Positions 1 to 7,657 of a stretch of 20,082 bases of DNA are shown piece by piece (the first letter of the stretch is position 1; the number at the start of each line of letters is the position of its first letter). The position numbers and the translations under genes are program-made. The stretch comes from Actinomycetes bacterium (GTDB lineage: Bacteria; Actinomycetota; Actinomycetes; Propionibacteriales; Propionibacteriaceae), in contig JAEWIK010000160.1 of NCBI GenBank assembly GCA_023387135.1, forward strand, positions 1 through 20,082, written 5' to 3'. The notes beneath the pieces were generated by a model that did not search any database, had not been told where the DNA came from, and saw nothing but the letters and a program-made list of their open reading frames with translations.

Positions 1-245
1 GGCTGGCGGACCCCGACCCCGCCGTCCGCGTCCAGGCAGCCGAGACGCTGGGCAGGGCGGGTGCTCCTGCCGCCGTCGACGCGCTCGCAGGGGCCCTCGC
101 CGACGACGTCCGCGAGGTCAGGCTGGCGGCGGCCCTGGCGCTCGGCGAGGTAGGCGACGCCGGGCGTCCGGCGCTCGAAGGACTGCTCGCCGACCCCGAC
201 CTGGGCGGGGTGGCACGGAGGCTGCTTGACCTTCACGTCGGGTGA
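1..245 (+). CDS. HEAT-repeat protein, C-terminal fragment
   Basis: Reading from position 3, an open frame gives about 80 residues ending at a TGA at 243-245. The start lies outside the window. The peptide shows recurring helical units of the type D-P-D-P-A-V-R-V-Q-A-A-E-T-L-G, then D-D-V-R-E-V-R-L-A-A-A-L-A-L-G, then an L-L-A-D-P-D segment. This is the hallmark of short HEAT (PBS-lyase/EZ-HEAT) repeats. Such proteins are usually scaffolds or adaptors, and the spacing of about 31 residues fits. No catalytic motif is visible in the part present, so the function cannot be assigned. The next gene begins 36 bases downstream on the same strand and may be co-transcribed. Confidence 0.7.
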   Translation, partial: LADPDPAVRVQAAETLGRAGAPAAVDALAGALADDVREVRLAAALALGEVGDAGRPALEGLLADPDLGGVARRLLDLHVG

Positions 246-280
246 ATCTCTACGTTCTCCTGTGACGAAAGGAGCACCTG

Positions 281-646
281 ATGACCCTGCTCACCTACCT
301 GCAGGACAACCTCGCGACGCTGATGAAGCGGCGTGACAGGCTCGCGCTGAAAGCCGTCAGGGACGCGATCAGCGCGATCCAGAATGCCGAGACGAGTTAC
401 GTGACGACGCCCGCCACGGTGGGCGCCCCGAGCGAGTTCGTGGCCGGCGCCGTCGGGTTCGGCAACTCCGAGCGCGTGGTGAAGGACCTCGACGACCGGC
501 AGATGATGGACCTCGCCCGCGCCGAGGTCACCCGCCGGCTCGACCAGTCGCTGCACTACCGCGGCCTGGGGGACATCGACCGGGCCCTCACGCTGAAGGC
601 CGAGGCGCTCGCGCTCGCCGACAAGCTGGACGCCTACCCGGGCTGA
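281..646 (+). CDS. YqeY/GatB-like N-terminal-domain protein
   Basis: This is a 121-residue soluble, mostly helical protein. The start (M-T-L-L-T-Y-L-Q-D-N-L) has an AGGAG ribosome-binding site eight bases upstream. Residues 1-40 (with R-D-R-L-A-L-K-A-V-R-D-A-I-S-A-I-Q-N-A-E) and 70-117 resemble the N-terminal helical domain of YqeY proteins, where a K-x-R-D-x-x-R-L-x-x-L-R-x-x-x-x-A-I-x-N-A-E pattern is typical. YqeY is usually about 150 residues and ends in a GatB/YqeY tail domain. Here the protein stops at A-Y-P-G, where that second domain would begin. The family is related to an amidotransferase tail that binds tRNA, but YqeY's own role is unclear, so no function is claimed. The 3' end overlaps the convergent DUF421 gene by 13 bases. 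Confidence 0.75.
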   Translation: MTLLTYLQDNLATLMKRRDRLALKAVRDAISAIQNAETSYVTTPATVGAPSEFVAGAVGFGNSERVVKDLDDRQMMDLARAEVTRRLDQSLHYRGLGDIDRALTLKAEALALADKLDAYPG

Positions 647-1224
647 GAGTCCTCGCCGCCTCGCCGGGCCAGGATCAACTCCCTGAGCTCGGCGACGGCG
701 GCCTGGAGGTCGGCCTGGGTGACGGAGCGCGCCTCGGGCTTGAGGTCGATGAGCAGTTCGCCGGCCGGTTCGAGGTACGCCTCGTCCACCTGCCTGGGAT
801 CGTCGACCCCCTGCCGGCGCAGCGCCCGCGCCAGTTCCCGTCCGTCCACCCCCACGCGGTTCTGCGCGGCGAGGTCCGGCCTGCCGTCCTTGATCAGCCT
901 GACCTCGTTGCCGACGTCCACCGACTGCAGCCAGCCGAACCTGTCTGTCAGCCAGTCGAGCGCGAGGTCGAAACCGATGAGCACGACGGCGCCGATCATC
1001 GCCCCGAGCACCGAGTTGTCAGGCCCGATGATGGCGTTCTGGACGACATTGCTCAGCAGCAGGATGACGATCAGGTCGAGCGAGTTCATCTGGGCCAGCA
1101 GGCGCTTGCCCGCCAGCCTGAGCAGCAGCACGATCCCGAGATAGACCACGACGGTGCGGAGCACCTTCTCCAGCAGGCCGATGTCCATGGTGACGAAGGG
1201 CGTGTACCACTCCAGCGGTGTCAT
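634..1224 (-). CDS. YetF/DUF421-family membrane protein
   Basis: This 196-residue protein matches the DUF421 (YetF-like) layout. Three hydrophobic helices lie at about residues 20-40, 48-65 and 73-92. A soluble alpha/beta C-terminal domain follows, with the characteristic V-R-L-I-K-D-G-R and a later L-E-P-A-G-E-L-L-I-D-L segment. The motif R-L-A-G-K-R just after helix 1 is typical of the family. YetF proteins are often about 220 residues, so this one is slightly short. The family's biochemical role is not settled; some members are linked to spore or stress physiology in Bacillus. The start is supported by a GAGGAG sequence (complement of 1231-1236) six bases upstream. The gene lies 51 bases behind the BlaI-like repressor in the same direction and may share its transcript. 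Confidence 0.85.
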   Translation of the reverse strand: MTPLEWYTPFVTMDIGLLEKVLRTVVVYLGIVLLLRLAGKRLLAQMNSLDLIVILLLSNVVQNAIIGPDNSVLGAMIGAVVLIGFDLALDWLTDRFGWLQSVDVGNEVRLIKDGRPDLAAQNRVGVDGRELARALRRQGVDDPRQVDEAYLEPAGELLIDLKPEARSVTQADLQAAVAELRELILARRGGEDSQPG

Positions 1225-1275
1225 GACCGGCTCCTCGACTCGTCAATGGGCCAAGTGTCGCCCAGACGGGGAGGA

Positions 1276-1614
1276 TCAGCGGTCAGCCGGGACGGGTGTC
1301 GCCGACTGCGAGGACGCCAGCCACTCGATGACTGCCGCGCGTTCCTCGGCGGGCAGGCCGTCCAGCAATTCGGCGATCCTCGCGCGGACGAGTTCGACGC
1401 GGGTCAGCGCCGGGGAGTACAGCCAGGCGCGGCCGTCGAGCTTCCGGGACGCAATGCCCTTCTTGCTCAGCCTGTCGAGGACAGTCATCACGGTGGTGTA
1501 CGCCAGGTCGCGGTCCTGCCACAGCAGTTCGTGGACTTCGCGCACCGACAGGGCCGACCTGTGAGACCACAGGATGTCCATCACAGCGCTCTCGAGCTCG
1601 CCCAACACAGCCAT
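1276..1614 (-). CDS. BlaI/MecI/CopY-family transcriptional repressor
   Basis: This is a 112-residue winged-helix repressor. The N-terminus has the family signature L-G-E-L-E-S-A-V-M-D-I-L-W. A recognition helix (V-R-E-V-H-E-L-L) follows, then T-T-V-M-T-V-L-D-R-L-S-K-K-G and the wing L-D-G-R-A-W-L-Y-S-P. The remaining residues form the short C-terminal dimerisation helices. Members bind dyad operators as dimers and are released by a protease (BlaR/MecR) or a ligand. No BlaR-type sensor is present in this window. The frame is open further upstream, but homology begins at the ATG at 1614, so that start is preferred. It has no Shine-Dalgarno sequence; a TATCAT hexamer six bases upstream suggests a leaderless mRNA. 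Divergence from cydA, with two matching dyads between, suggests it controls cytochrome bd and itself. The true inducer is unknown. Confidence 0.88.
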   Translation of the reverse strand: MAVLGELESAVMDILWSHRSALSVREVHELLWQDRDLAYTTVMTVLDRLSKKGIASRKLDGRAWLYSPALTRVELVRARIAELLDGLPAEERAAVIEWLASSQSATPVPADR

Positions 1615-1620
1615 TTGCCC

Positions 1621-1626
1621 ATGATA
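1621..1626 (-). promoter_or_regulatory. Candidate -10 element of the BlaI-like repressor gene (leaderless)
   Basis: On the minus strand the hexamer TATCAT matches the TATAAT consensus at five of six positions. It ends six bases before the ATG at 1614, so the expected transcription start coincides with the A of the start codon. No good -35 hexamer is seen; the upstream operator-like dyad (1643-1661) covers the expected -35 position. Confidence 0.5.
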
Positions 1627-1642
1627 AGTCAGGAATGCCCGA

Positions 1643-1661
1643 TCTACGACGGCCCGTAGTA
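1643..1661. promoter_or_regulatory. Candidate repressor operator, copy 1
   Basis: The 19-mer TCTACGACGGCCCGTAGTA contains the inverted repeat CTACG-N6-CGTAG. It recurs with 17 of 19 bases identical at 1703-1721, exactly 60 bp downstream. A CTAC/GTAG dyad next to a BlaI-type gene fits the operator style of this family (inferred; no binding data). This copy covers the expected -35 region of the divergent repressor gene. Confidence 0.65.
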
Positions 1662-1702
1662 GCAGAACTACCACCCGGCGAGCACCCACCAGCGGCCTGC
1701 GG

Positions 1703-1721
1703 TCTACGACAGCCCATAGTA
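1703..1721. promoter_or_regulatory. Candidate repressor operator, copy 2
   Basis: The 19-mer TCTACGACAGCCCATAGTA differs from copy 1 at two positions, one on each side of the centre. It ends 11 bases before the cydA start codon and fills the spacer between the expected -35 and -10 positions of cydA. A bound dimer would therefore be expected to block cyd transcription. Confidence 0.65.
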
Positions 1722-1725
1722 AAGT
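1720..1725 (+). promoter_or_regulatory. Candidate -10 element of cydA
   Basis: TAAAGT (four of six to TATAAT, keeping the conserved A2 and T6) is followed by seven bases and then the cydA ATG, so transcription could begin at the start codon. An overlapping alternative is CATAGT at 1715-1720. No Shine-Dalgarno sequence precedes cydA, which supports a leaderless or near-leaderless start. No Rex-type TTGTGA-N6-TCACAA site is visible. Confidence 0.4.
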
Positions 1726-1732
1726 CCGCAAT

Positions 1733-3241
1733 ATGACACCGGAAGTCCTTGCCAGATGGCAATTCGGAATCACGACTGTCTACCACTTCTTCTTCGTGCC
1801 GATCACTATCGCACTGTCGATGTTGGTAGCCATCATGCAGACGATCTGGGTGCGTACCGGGCGTGATCAGTTCCTGAAGCTGACCAAGTTCTTCGGCAAG
1901 CTGTTCCTGATCAACTTCGCCATGGGCGTCGTCACGGGCATCGTCCAGGAGTTCCAGTTCGGCATGAACTGGAGCGAGTACTCGCGCTTCGTGGGCGACA
2001 TCTTCGGCGCCCCGCTCGCGCTGGAGGCCCTGCTCGCCTTCTTCCTCGAGTCTGTCTTCCTCGGCTTGTGGATCTTCGGGTGGGACAGGCTCCCCAAACG
2101 CGTCCACCTGCTCACGATCTGGTTGGCGTCGATCGGGACGATGGTGTCGGCGATCTTCATCCTGGTCGCGAACTCGTGGATGCAGAACCCCGTCGGCGCC
2201 CAGTTCAACGACAAGACGGACCGCGCCGAGATGACCGACTTCGGCGCCCTGCTCACCAACCCCGTCGCGCTGGTCACCTTCCCGCACGTCATCTTCGCCG
2301 CCTACATGGTCGCCGGCGCCTTCGTCATGGGGGTGTGCGGCTGGCACCTCGCCAAGCTCAACACCGCCTCCGCCGCCGGTGAGCTCACCGACAAGCAGCG
2401 GGCCGACCTCGACGCCCACCGCTGGGGGACGAAGTTCGGCGCCTGGGTGCTGCTCGGCGCCGGTGCGCTGAGCATCGTCACCGGTGACATCCAGGGCAAG
2501 ATCATGACCGAGGTGCAGCCGCCGAAGATGGCGGCGGCCGAGGCGCTCTACGAGACGGAGGGCGGCAACGGCTCCTGCGCGAACTTCTCGGTCATCACCA
2601 TCGGCTCGCTCGACGGCAAGCACGAGGTGTGGTCGATCAAGGTGCCCTGCCTGCTGTCCTTCCTCGCCACCGGCACCTTCGACGGCAAGGTCGAGGGCAT
2701 CAACCCGCTGCGCAGCGACCTGGAGAACGGCCGCATCATCGACCCGAACAACCCGCTGCAGGTGGACGCCCGGCCACGGCTCGACGCCATCGGCATCGAC
2801 GACTGGATGCCCAACATCCCCGTCACCTACTGGACCTTCAGGTTCATGATGGGCCTCGGCTTCCTCAGCATGGCGATCGCCGCCTGGACGCTGTTCACGC
2901 TGCGGAAGGGCAGGCTGCCCAAGGACACCAAGCTGTGGACCGCCCTCATGGTCGTGGTGCCGCTGTCGCCGCTGTTCGCCAACTCGTTCGGCTGGATCTT
3001 CACCGAGATGGGCCGCCAGCCCTTCATCGTGAACGGCGTGCTCAGCACGGCGTCCGCGGTCTCGCCGGGAGTCAGCGCCTTCGAGGTCGGCACGACGATG
3101 GTGCTCTACACCCTCATCTACGGCGCCCTCGCTGTCGTCGAGGTGGGCCTGCTGCTGAAGTACATCAAGCTCGGCCTGCCGGAGGTCACCGAACCGACGG
3201 TGATCACCGAGGACGACCAACCCCTGTCCTTCGCGTACTGA
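1733..3241 (+). CDS. cydA: Cytochrome bd quinol oxidase subunit I
   Basis: CydA (502 residues) is the haem-bearing subunit of the cytochrome bd oxidase, a membrane enzyme that oxidises quinol and reduces oxygen to water with high affinity. The key residues are present. H18 (haem b595/d side) lies in T-T-V-Y-H-F-F-F, E98 and E106 lie on helix 3, and H185 (haem b558) lies in F-P-H-V-I-F. The Q-loop signature G-D-x-Q-G-K is at 251-256, followed by the Q-P-P-K-M-A-A-A-E segment. F-R-F-M-M at 369-373 supplies the b558 methionine, and the conserved G-W-x-x-x-E-x-G-R-Q-P block is at 420-430. The length is that of a short-Q-loop CydA. It is the first gene of cydA-cydB-cydDC, diverging from a BlaI-type repressor whose candidate operators abut the start. 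Confidence 0.97.
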   Translation: MTPEVLARWQFGITTVYHFFFVPITIALSMLVAIMQTIWVRTGRDQFLKLTKFFGKLFLINFAMGVVTGIVQEFQFGMNWSEYSRFVGDIFGAPLALEALLAFFLESVFLGLWIFGWDRLPKRVHLLTIWLASIGTMVSAIFILVANSWMQNPVGAQFNDKTDRAEMTDFGALLTNPVALVTFPHVIFAAYMVAGAFVMGVCGWHLAKLNTASAAGELTDKQRADLDAHRWGTKFGAWVLLGAGALSIVTGDIQGKIMTEVQPPKMAAAEALYETEGGNGSCANFSVITIGSLDGKHEVWSIKVPCLLSFLATGTFDGKVEGINPLRSDLENGRIIDPNNPLQVDARPRLDAIGIDDWMPNIPVTYWTFRFMMGLGFLSMAIAAWTLFTLRKGRLPKDTKLWTALMVVVPLSPLFANSFGWIFTEMGRQPFIVNGVLSTASAVSPGVSAFEVGTTMVLYTLIYGALAVVEVGLLLKYIKLGLPEVTEPTVITEDDQPLSFAY

Positions 3242-3253
3242 GAGGAGCCCGCC

Positions 3254-4318
3254 ATGGATATCACCACACTGCAGGTCGTCTGGTTCCTGCTGATCGCCGT
3301 GCTGTGGATCGGCTACCTCGTCCTCGAAGGCTTCGACTACGGCGTCGCCATGCTCATCCCCTTCCTCGGCAAGAACGAGAAGGAGAAGCGGCTGATTGTG
3401 AACTCGATCGGCCCGGTCTGGGACGGCAACGAGGTGTGGCTGCTGACCGCCGGCGGCGCCATGTTCGCCGCCTTCCCCGGCTGGTACGCCACGCTCTTCT
3501 CGGGGCTGTACCTGCCGCTGTTCCTGGTGCTGGTCGGCCTCATCGTCAGGGGCGTGTCGTTCGAGTACCGCGCGAAGCACCCGGAGACCGCTTGGCGCAG
3601 GACGTTCGACTGGATGGCGTGCATCGGCTCGTTCGTCGTCTCGCTGGTGTTCGGCGTCGCCTTCGCCAACTTCATCATCGGGCTGCCGGTCGCCGTGTCG
3701 TCCATCAACCAGTCGCTGTACGTCTTGAGCCCGTCGCCCTACCTGCTGCAACTCTTCAGCCCGTTCGGCCTGTTGGGCGGCGTGGTGCTCGTGGTGCTGT
3801 TCCTGTTCCACGGGGCCATCTACCTCAGCCTCAAGACGAGGGGCGACGTCCAGCACAGGGCGATCAGGTTCGCCAAGCGCGTGGGGCTCGGCGCCATCGT
3901 CGGCGGTGCGGCGTTCCTGCTGTGGCAGCACCTCGCCTACCCCGGCGCGCTGCCGTGGCTCGGCTGGGTGACGCTCGTCGTGGCAGCGGTCGGGCTGGTG
4001 GCGGGCTGGTGGTTCGTCGGCAAGCGGTCGGGGATCGCCTTCACCGGCACGGCTGTCGCCACGCTGGCCGTCGCGGTGGGCATCTTCCTGAGGATGTTCC
4101 CCGGCCTCGGCTTCGTGGACGCCACCACCGGCCAGGTCTCCCCCGGCCTCAACATCGCCACCGCCGCGTCGCAGGACTCGACGCTGACGATCATGCTGAT
4201 CGCCGCGATCATCTTCGTCCCGATCGTCGTCGGCTACACGGCCTGGACGTACTGGGTGTTCAGGCGTCCGATGAGCGTCGAGAACATTCCCGACGACGAG
4301 CCCGCTTTCGCTCATTGA
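3254..4318 (+). CDS. cydB: Cytochrome bd quinol oxidase subunit II
   Basis: CydB (354 residues) is the second core subunit of the bd oxidase. It forms a pseudo-symmetric dimer with CydA and helps provide the proton and oxygen channels. Diagnostic segments are L-E-G-F-D-Y-G at 24-30, G-P-V-W-D-G-N-E-V-W at 53-62 and F-A-A-F-P-G-W-Y shortly after. About eight or nine hydrophobic helices span the rest. The ATG follows a GAGAGGAG ribosome-binding site and lies 12 bases after the cydA stop. Its TGA shares one base with the ATG of cydDC, so translation of the two is probably coupled. Confidence 0.97.
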   Translation: MDITTLQVVWFLLIAVLWIGYLVLEGFDYGVAMLIPFLGKNEKEKRLIVNSIGPVWDGNEVWLLTAGGAMFAAFPGWYATLFSGLYLPLFLVLVGLIVRGVSFEYRAKHPETAWRRTFDWMACIGSFVVSLVFGVAFANFIIGLPVAVSSINQSLYVLSPSPYLLQLFSPFGLLGGVVLVVLFLFHGAIYLSLKTRGDVQHRAIRFAKRVGLGAIVGGAAFLLWQHLAYPGALPWLGWVTLVVAAVGLVAGWWFVGKRSGIAFTGTAVATLAVAVGIFLRMFPGLGFVDATTGQVSPGLNIATAASQDSTLTIMLIAAIIFVPIVVGYTAWTYWVFRRPMSVENIPDDEPAFAH

Positions 4319-7300
4319 TGGGTCCTCTCGACCCGAGACTTGTACGGCGAGCCCGCGCGACCAGGATCTTCCTGGCCGGCGGGCTCGTCGTCGGCTGCCT
4401 GACGGCGCTCCTGACGCTGGGCCAGGCCCGCGTCCTCGCCGACACCATCTCCTCGGTCTTCGCCGGCGCCGGCACCGGCGGCCTCGGTGTGGCGATCGGC
4501 GTCCTGGCGGCGATCTTCGCGGGCAGGGGCCTGCTCGCGTGGGCGACGCAGTGGTTCGGGCAGCGCGCGGCCGCGGCGGTGAAGTCGCAGCTGCGGCGCG
4601 AGATCATGACCGCCCGCGTCGCCCGTCCGCTCGACTCCCCGACCTCGACTGGCGCGTTGATCACCCTCGTCACCAAAGGTCTTGACGCGCTCGACAACTA
4701 CTACTCCAGGTACCTGCCGCAACTGCTGCTGGCGGCGACGGTGCCGCTCATCGTCGTGCTGGCCGTGCTCTCGGCCGACGTGACCTCGGCGATCATCCTC
4801 GCCGTCACGCTGCCGCTCATTCCCGTGTTCATGATGCTCGTCGGCTGGACGACCGAGGCGCGCACCAAGCGTCGCTGGGCCACCCAGACCAGGCTCGCGC
4901 ACCACTTCGCCGACCTGGTCGCCGGCCTGCCCACGCTGCAGGTCTTCGGACGCGCCAGGGCCCAGCTCGAAGGGCTGCGCCGCAGCGAGGCGGCGCACCG
5001 CACCGAGACGATGGGCACCCTGCGGATCTCGTTCCTGTCGGCCCTCGTGCTGGAACTGCTCGCCACCTTGTCGGTGGCGATCGTGGCCGTCACTGTCGGC
5101 TTCCGCGTGGTCTACGGAGACCTTGACCTGGCCACCGCGCTGTTCGTGCTCATCGTCGCGCCCGAGGCGTACCTGCCGGTGCGCCAGGTGGGCGTCCACT
5201 TCCACGACTCGGCGGACGGGGTCGCCGCCGCCAACGCCGCCTTCGCCCTGATCGACGACCCGACCACTCCCCACGTCGCCGCCGACGCCGCCACCCGCGA
5301 CGCGATCCTGAGCGTGCGGGAGGTGTCCCACACCTATGCGGGCGCGAAGACAGTCGCCCTGCAGAGCACGTCGTTCGACGTCCTGCCGGGTGAACTGGTG
5401 GCGCTGGCAGGGCCTTCGGGGGCGGGCAAGTCCACCCTGCTGAACGTCGTCGTGGGCTTCATCGCCCCCAGCGCCGGCACCGTCGAACGCCGCGGCGCCG
5501 CGGCCTGGGTGGGCCAGGAGCCGGGCCTGGTGAACGGCACCGTCGCCGACAACGTGAGGCTCGGCCACCCGGACGCGACCGACGCCGCCGTCCGGGACGC
5601 GCTGGACAGGGCAGGCGCTTCGTCGCTGGCGCTCGACAAGCCCGTCGGCGACGACGCCGAGGGGGTGTCGGCGGGCGAGCGGCGCAGGATCGCCGTGGCC
5701 CGCGCGTTGCTGCACGTCTCGCTGACCGACGCCGCCCTGCTCGTCCTCGACGAACCGACAGCGGGCCTGGACGCCGACACCGAGGCAGGGCTGCTGTCGG
5801 CGCTGCGCGCGCTCGGGGTCGCTGTGCTCGTCGTCAGCCACCGGCAGGCGGTGCTCGCCGAGGCCGACAGGGTGGTGAGGCTCGAAGCGCCGGCGGCGGC
5901 CACGTCGCAGGCGGTGGCCGGGTCGGCTCTCGGCCAGGCGGCGCCGGCGGAGCGGAAGCCGACACCGCCGGCCGCTCGGCCTGACGGACTGGGGCAGCCG
6001 GGACAGTTCGCCGACCTGCCGGGGGACGACGGCCCGCTGCTGCGGCGGGTGCTCGGCGCCGTGCCTGGCGCCCAGCGCCGGCTCGGGGTGGCAGTGCTGC
6101 TGTCCTTCCTCGCCACGGGAGCCTCGGTGGCGCTCATGGCGGTGTCGGGCTGGCTGCTGTCGCGCGCGGCCGAGCAGCCACCCGTCATGTACCTGCTGCC
6201 CGCGGCCACCATGGTCCGCGCCTTCGGCGTCTCGCGCGGCGGCTTCCGCTACCTCGAACGGCTCGCCAGCCACGGGGTGGCGCTGCGGCTGCAGTCCGCG
6301 CTGCGCCTCGAGACCTACTCCAGGCTCGCCCGGACGACGCTGCTCGGCAGCCGGCGCGGCGACCTGCTGAGCCGCGTCATCGCCGACGTCGAGGCCATCC
6401 AGGATCTCGTCGTGAGGGTGTGGATCCCGTTCGGCTCCTCGGTGCTGGTGATCCTCGCCACCTGCGGCGCGCTCGCAGTGTTCTCGCCGGCGAGCGCGGC
6501 GGTGCTGCTGCTCAGCGCGGTGCTGGCCGGGCTGCTCGTCCCGTGGCTGGCGCGACGCGCGTCGCGGCGGTCGGACAGCGGGCTCATCACGCTGCGCGGC
6601 GAACTCGCCGGGTCGGTCCACGAGATCGCGCACGCGGCGCCCGACCTGGTCGCCTACGCGGCGGCGGACGACTACCTCGGACGCCTCGCCGCCGTCGACG
6701 CTCGGCTGCGCCGCCACGAGGCGCGGTCGAGCTGGGTGAGGGGCGTCGCGGAGGGCTTCCAGCTGCTGGCGGCGGGGCTCGCGGTGGTGGGTGCCCTCTG
6801 GTTCGGCGGGCACCAGGTGGCGGCCGGCACGCTGGCGCCGGTCATGCTCGCCGTGCTCGCACTGACCCCGCTCGCCCTCCACGAATCCCTCGGAGCGCTC
6901 GCGCACGCCGCCCAGACCGCGACCCGCGCGCGGGCGGCACTGCGCAGGGTGGAGGAGGTGCTGGACGCCCCGCCCGTCGGCAGCGGCGACCGCGAGTGGA
7001 CGCAGGCCGATCGCGCGGCAGTGTCGCGCCCGTCCCTCACCCTCACAGGGCTCGACGCCGGCTGGCCGGGCGAGGCACCCGTCGTCACCGGGCTCGACCT
7101 CAGCGTCCTGCCCGGCGAGAAGGTCGCGCTGGTGGGCCCGAGCGGGATCGGCAAGACGACTGTCGCGGCGACGATCCTCGGCCTGATCGAGCCGAAGGGC
7201 GGCGCGCTCGACCTCGAAGGCAGGCCCGGCTACCTCGCCCAGGACGCCCACATCTTCGACACGACTGTCGCCGAGAACGTCAAGATCGGCAACCGGGACG

Positions 7301-7608
7301 CGAGCGACGCCGAGGTGGCAGTCGCCCTCTCCCGCGCCGGGCTGGGGTGGCTGGAGCCGTCCCGGCTGGTGGGAGAGGACGGCTCGGCGCTGTCGGGCGG
7401 CGAGGCGCGCAGGCTCGCGCTCGCCCGCATCTTCGCCGGCGACTACCAGGTGCTGGTGCTCGACGAGCCGACTGAACACCTCGACAGCGCGACGGCCACG
7501 GCCCTGGTCGACGACATCTGGGAGACCAGTTCCGAGACCCCCGTCCTGGTCATCACTCACGACCCGGCGCTGGTCGCGCGCTGCGACAGGGCGATAGCGC
7601 TCGCCTGA
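4318..7608 (+). CDS. cydDC: Fused CydD-CydC cysteine/glutathione ABC exporter
   Basis: This 1096-residue protein joins two complete ABC half-transporters that are separate subunits in E. coli. Residues about 10-300 form a CydD-type membrane domain (G-L-D-A-L-D-N-Y-Y-S-R-Y-L-P and L-P-L-I-P-V-F-M-M-L-V-G are diagnostic). The first ATPase has Walker A G-P-S-G-A-G-K-S-T at 365-373, signature V-S-A-G-E at 450-454, Walker B D478-E479 and switch H508. A Pro/Ala-rich linker (about 515-560) leads to a CydC-type membrane domain (F-R-Y-L-E-R, D-V-E-A-I-Q-D). The second ATPase has Walker A 940-948, L-S-G-G-E at 1025-1029, D1049-E1050 and H1081. E. coli CydDC exports cysteine and glutathione and is needed to assemble cytochrome bd. 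The frame is open well upstream, inside cydA and cydB, but the start is the ATG overlapping the cydB stop. Confidence 0.95.
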   Translation: MGPLDPRLVRRARATRIFLAGGLVVGCLTALLTLGQARVLADTISSVFAGAGTGGLGVAIGVLAAIFAGRGLLAWATQWFGQRAAAAVKSQLRREIMTARVARPLDSPTSTGALITLVTKGLDALDNYYSRYLPQLLLAATVPLIVVLAVLSADVTSAIILAVTLPLIPVFMMLVGWTTEARTKRRWATQTRLAHHFADLVAGLPTLQVFGRARAQLEGLRRSEAAHRTETMGTLRISFLSALVLELLATLSVAIVAVTVGFRVVYGDLDLATALFVLIVAPEAYLPVRQVGVHFHDSADGVAAANAAFALIDDPTTPHVAADAATRDAILSVREVSHTYAGAKTVALQSTSFDVLPGELVALAGPSGAGKSTLLNVVVGFIAPSAGTVERRGAAAWVGQEPGLVNGTVADNVRLGHPDATDAAVRDALDRAGASSLALDKPVGDDAEGVSAGERRRIAVARALLHVSLTDAALLVLDEPTAGLDADTEAGLLSALRALGVAVLVVSHRQAVLAEADRVVRLEAPAAATSQAVAGSALGQAAPAERKPTPPAARPDGLGQPGQFADLPGDDGPLLRRVLGAVPGAQRRLGVAVLLSFLATGASVALMAVSGWLLSRAAEQPPVMYLLPAATMVRAFGVSRGGFRYLERLASHGVALRLQSALRLETYSRLARTTLLGSRRGDLLSRVIADVEAIQDLVVRVWIPFGSSVLVILATCGALAVFSPASAAVLLLSAVLAGLLVPWLARRASRRSDSGLITLRGELAGSVHEIAHAAPDLVAYAAADDYLGRLAAVDARLRRHEARSSWVRGVAEGFQLLAAGLAVVGALWFGGHQVAAGTLAPVMLAVLALTPLALHESLGALAHAAQTATRARAALRRVEEVLDAPPVGSGDREWTQADRAAVSRPSLTLTGLDAGWPGEAPVVTGLDLSVLPGEKVALVGPSGIGKTTVAATILGLIEPKGGALDLEGRPGYLAQDAHIFDTTVAENVKIGNRDASDAEVAVALSRAGLGWLEPSRLVGEDGSALSGGEARRLALARIFAGDYQVLVLDEPTEHLDSATATALVDDIWETSSETPVLVITHDPALVARCDRAIALA

Positions 7609-7628
7609 CCCGGCCCCGTCACTCCGAG

Positions 7629-7657
7629 TTGACACCGCGTGCGTCGAATATGAGAAT
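7629..7657 (+). promoter_or_regulatory. znuA promoter (-35 TTGACA, -10 GAGAAT)
   Basis: A perfect TTGACA (7629-7634) is followed by exactly 17 bases and then GAGAAT (7652-7657, four of six). Seven bases later comes the A of the ATG at 7665. The transcript is therefore predicted to be leaderless. The -10 hexamer lies inside the Zur-box palindrome. Confidence 0.7.

Noticed and set aside
1283..4315. Minus-strand open frame of about 1010 residues across cydA and cydB
   Set aside because: It is rich in Arg, His, Asp, Glu and Gln with no domain or motif, and it lies opposite two certain genes. It results from GC-biased third codon positions.
2629..4317. In-frame extension of the CydDC frame upstream of 4318
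   Set aside because: It lies inside cydA and cydB in another frame and gives a low-complexity Arg/His/Pro/Ala-rich peptide. CydD homology begins at the ATG overlapping the cydB stop.
1733..7608. Codon use or composition shift marking horizontal transfer of the cyd region
   Set aside because: GC richness and codon style look the same as in the neighbouring genes; no integrase, repeat or tRNA flank was seen.
4312..7635. Minus-strand open frame of about 1100 residues opposite cydDC
   Set aside because: It has no recognisable domain and a biased Arg/Gly/Asp/His composition; it is a shadow of the real gene.
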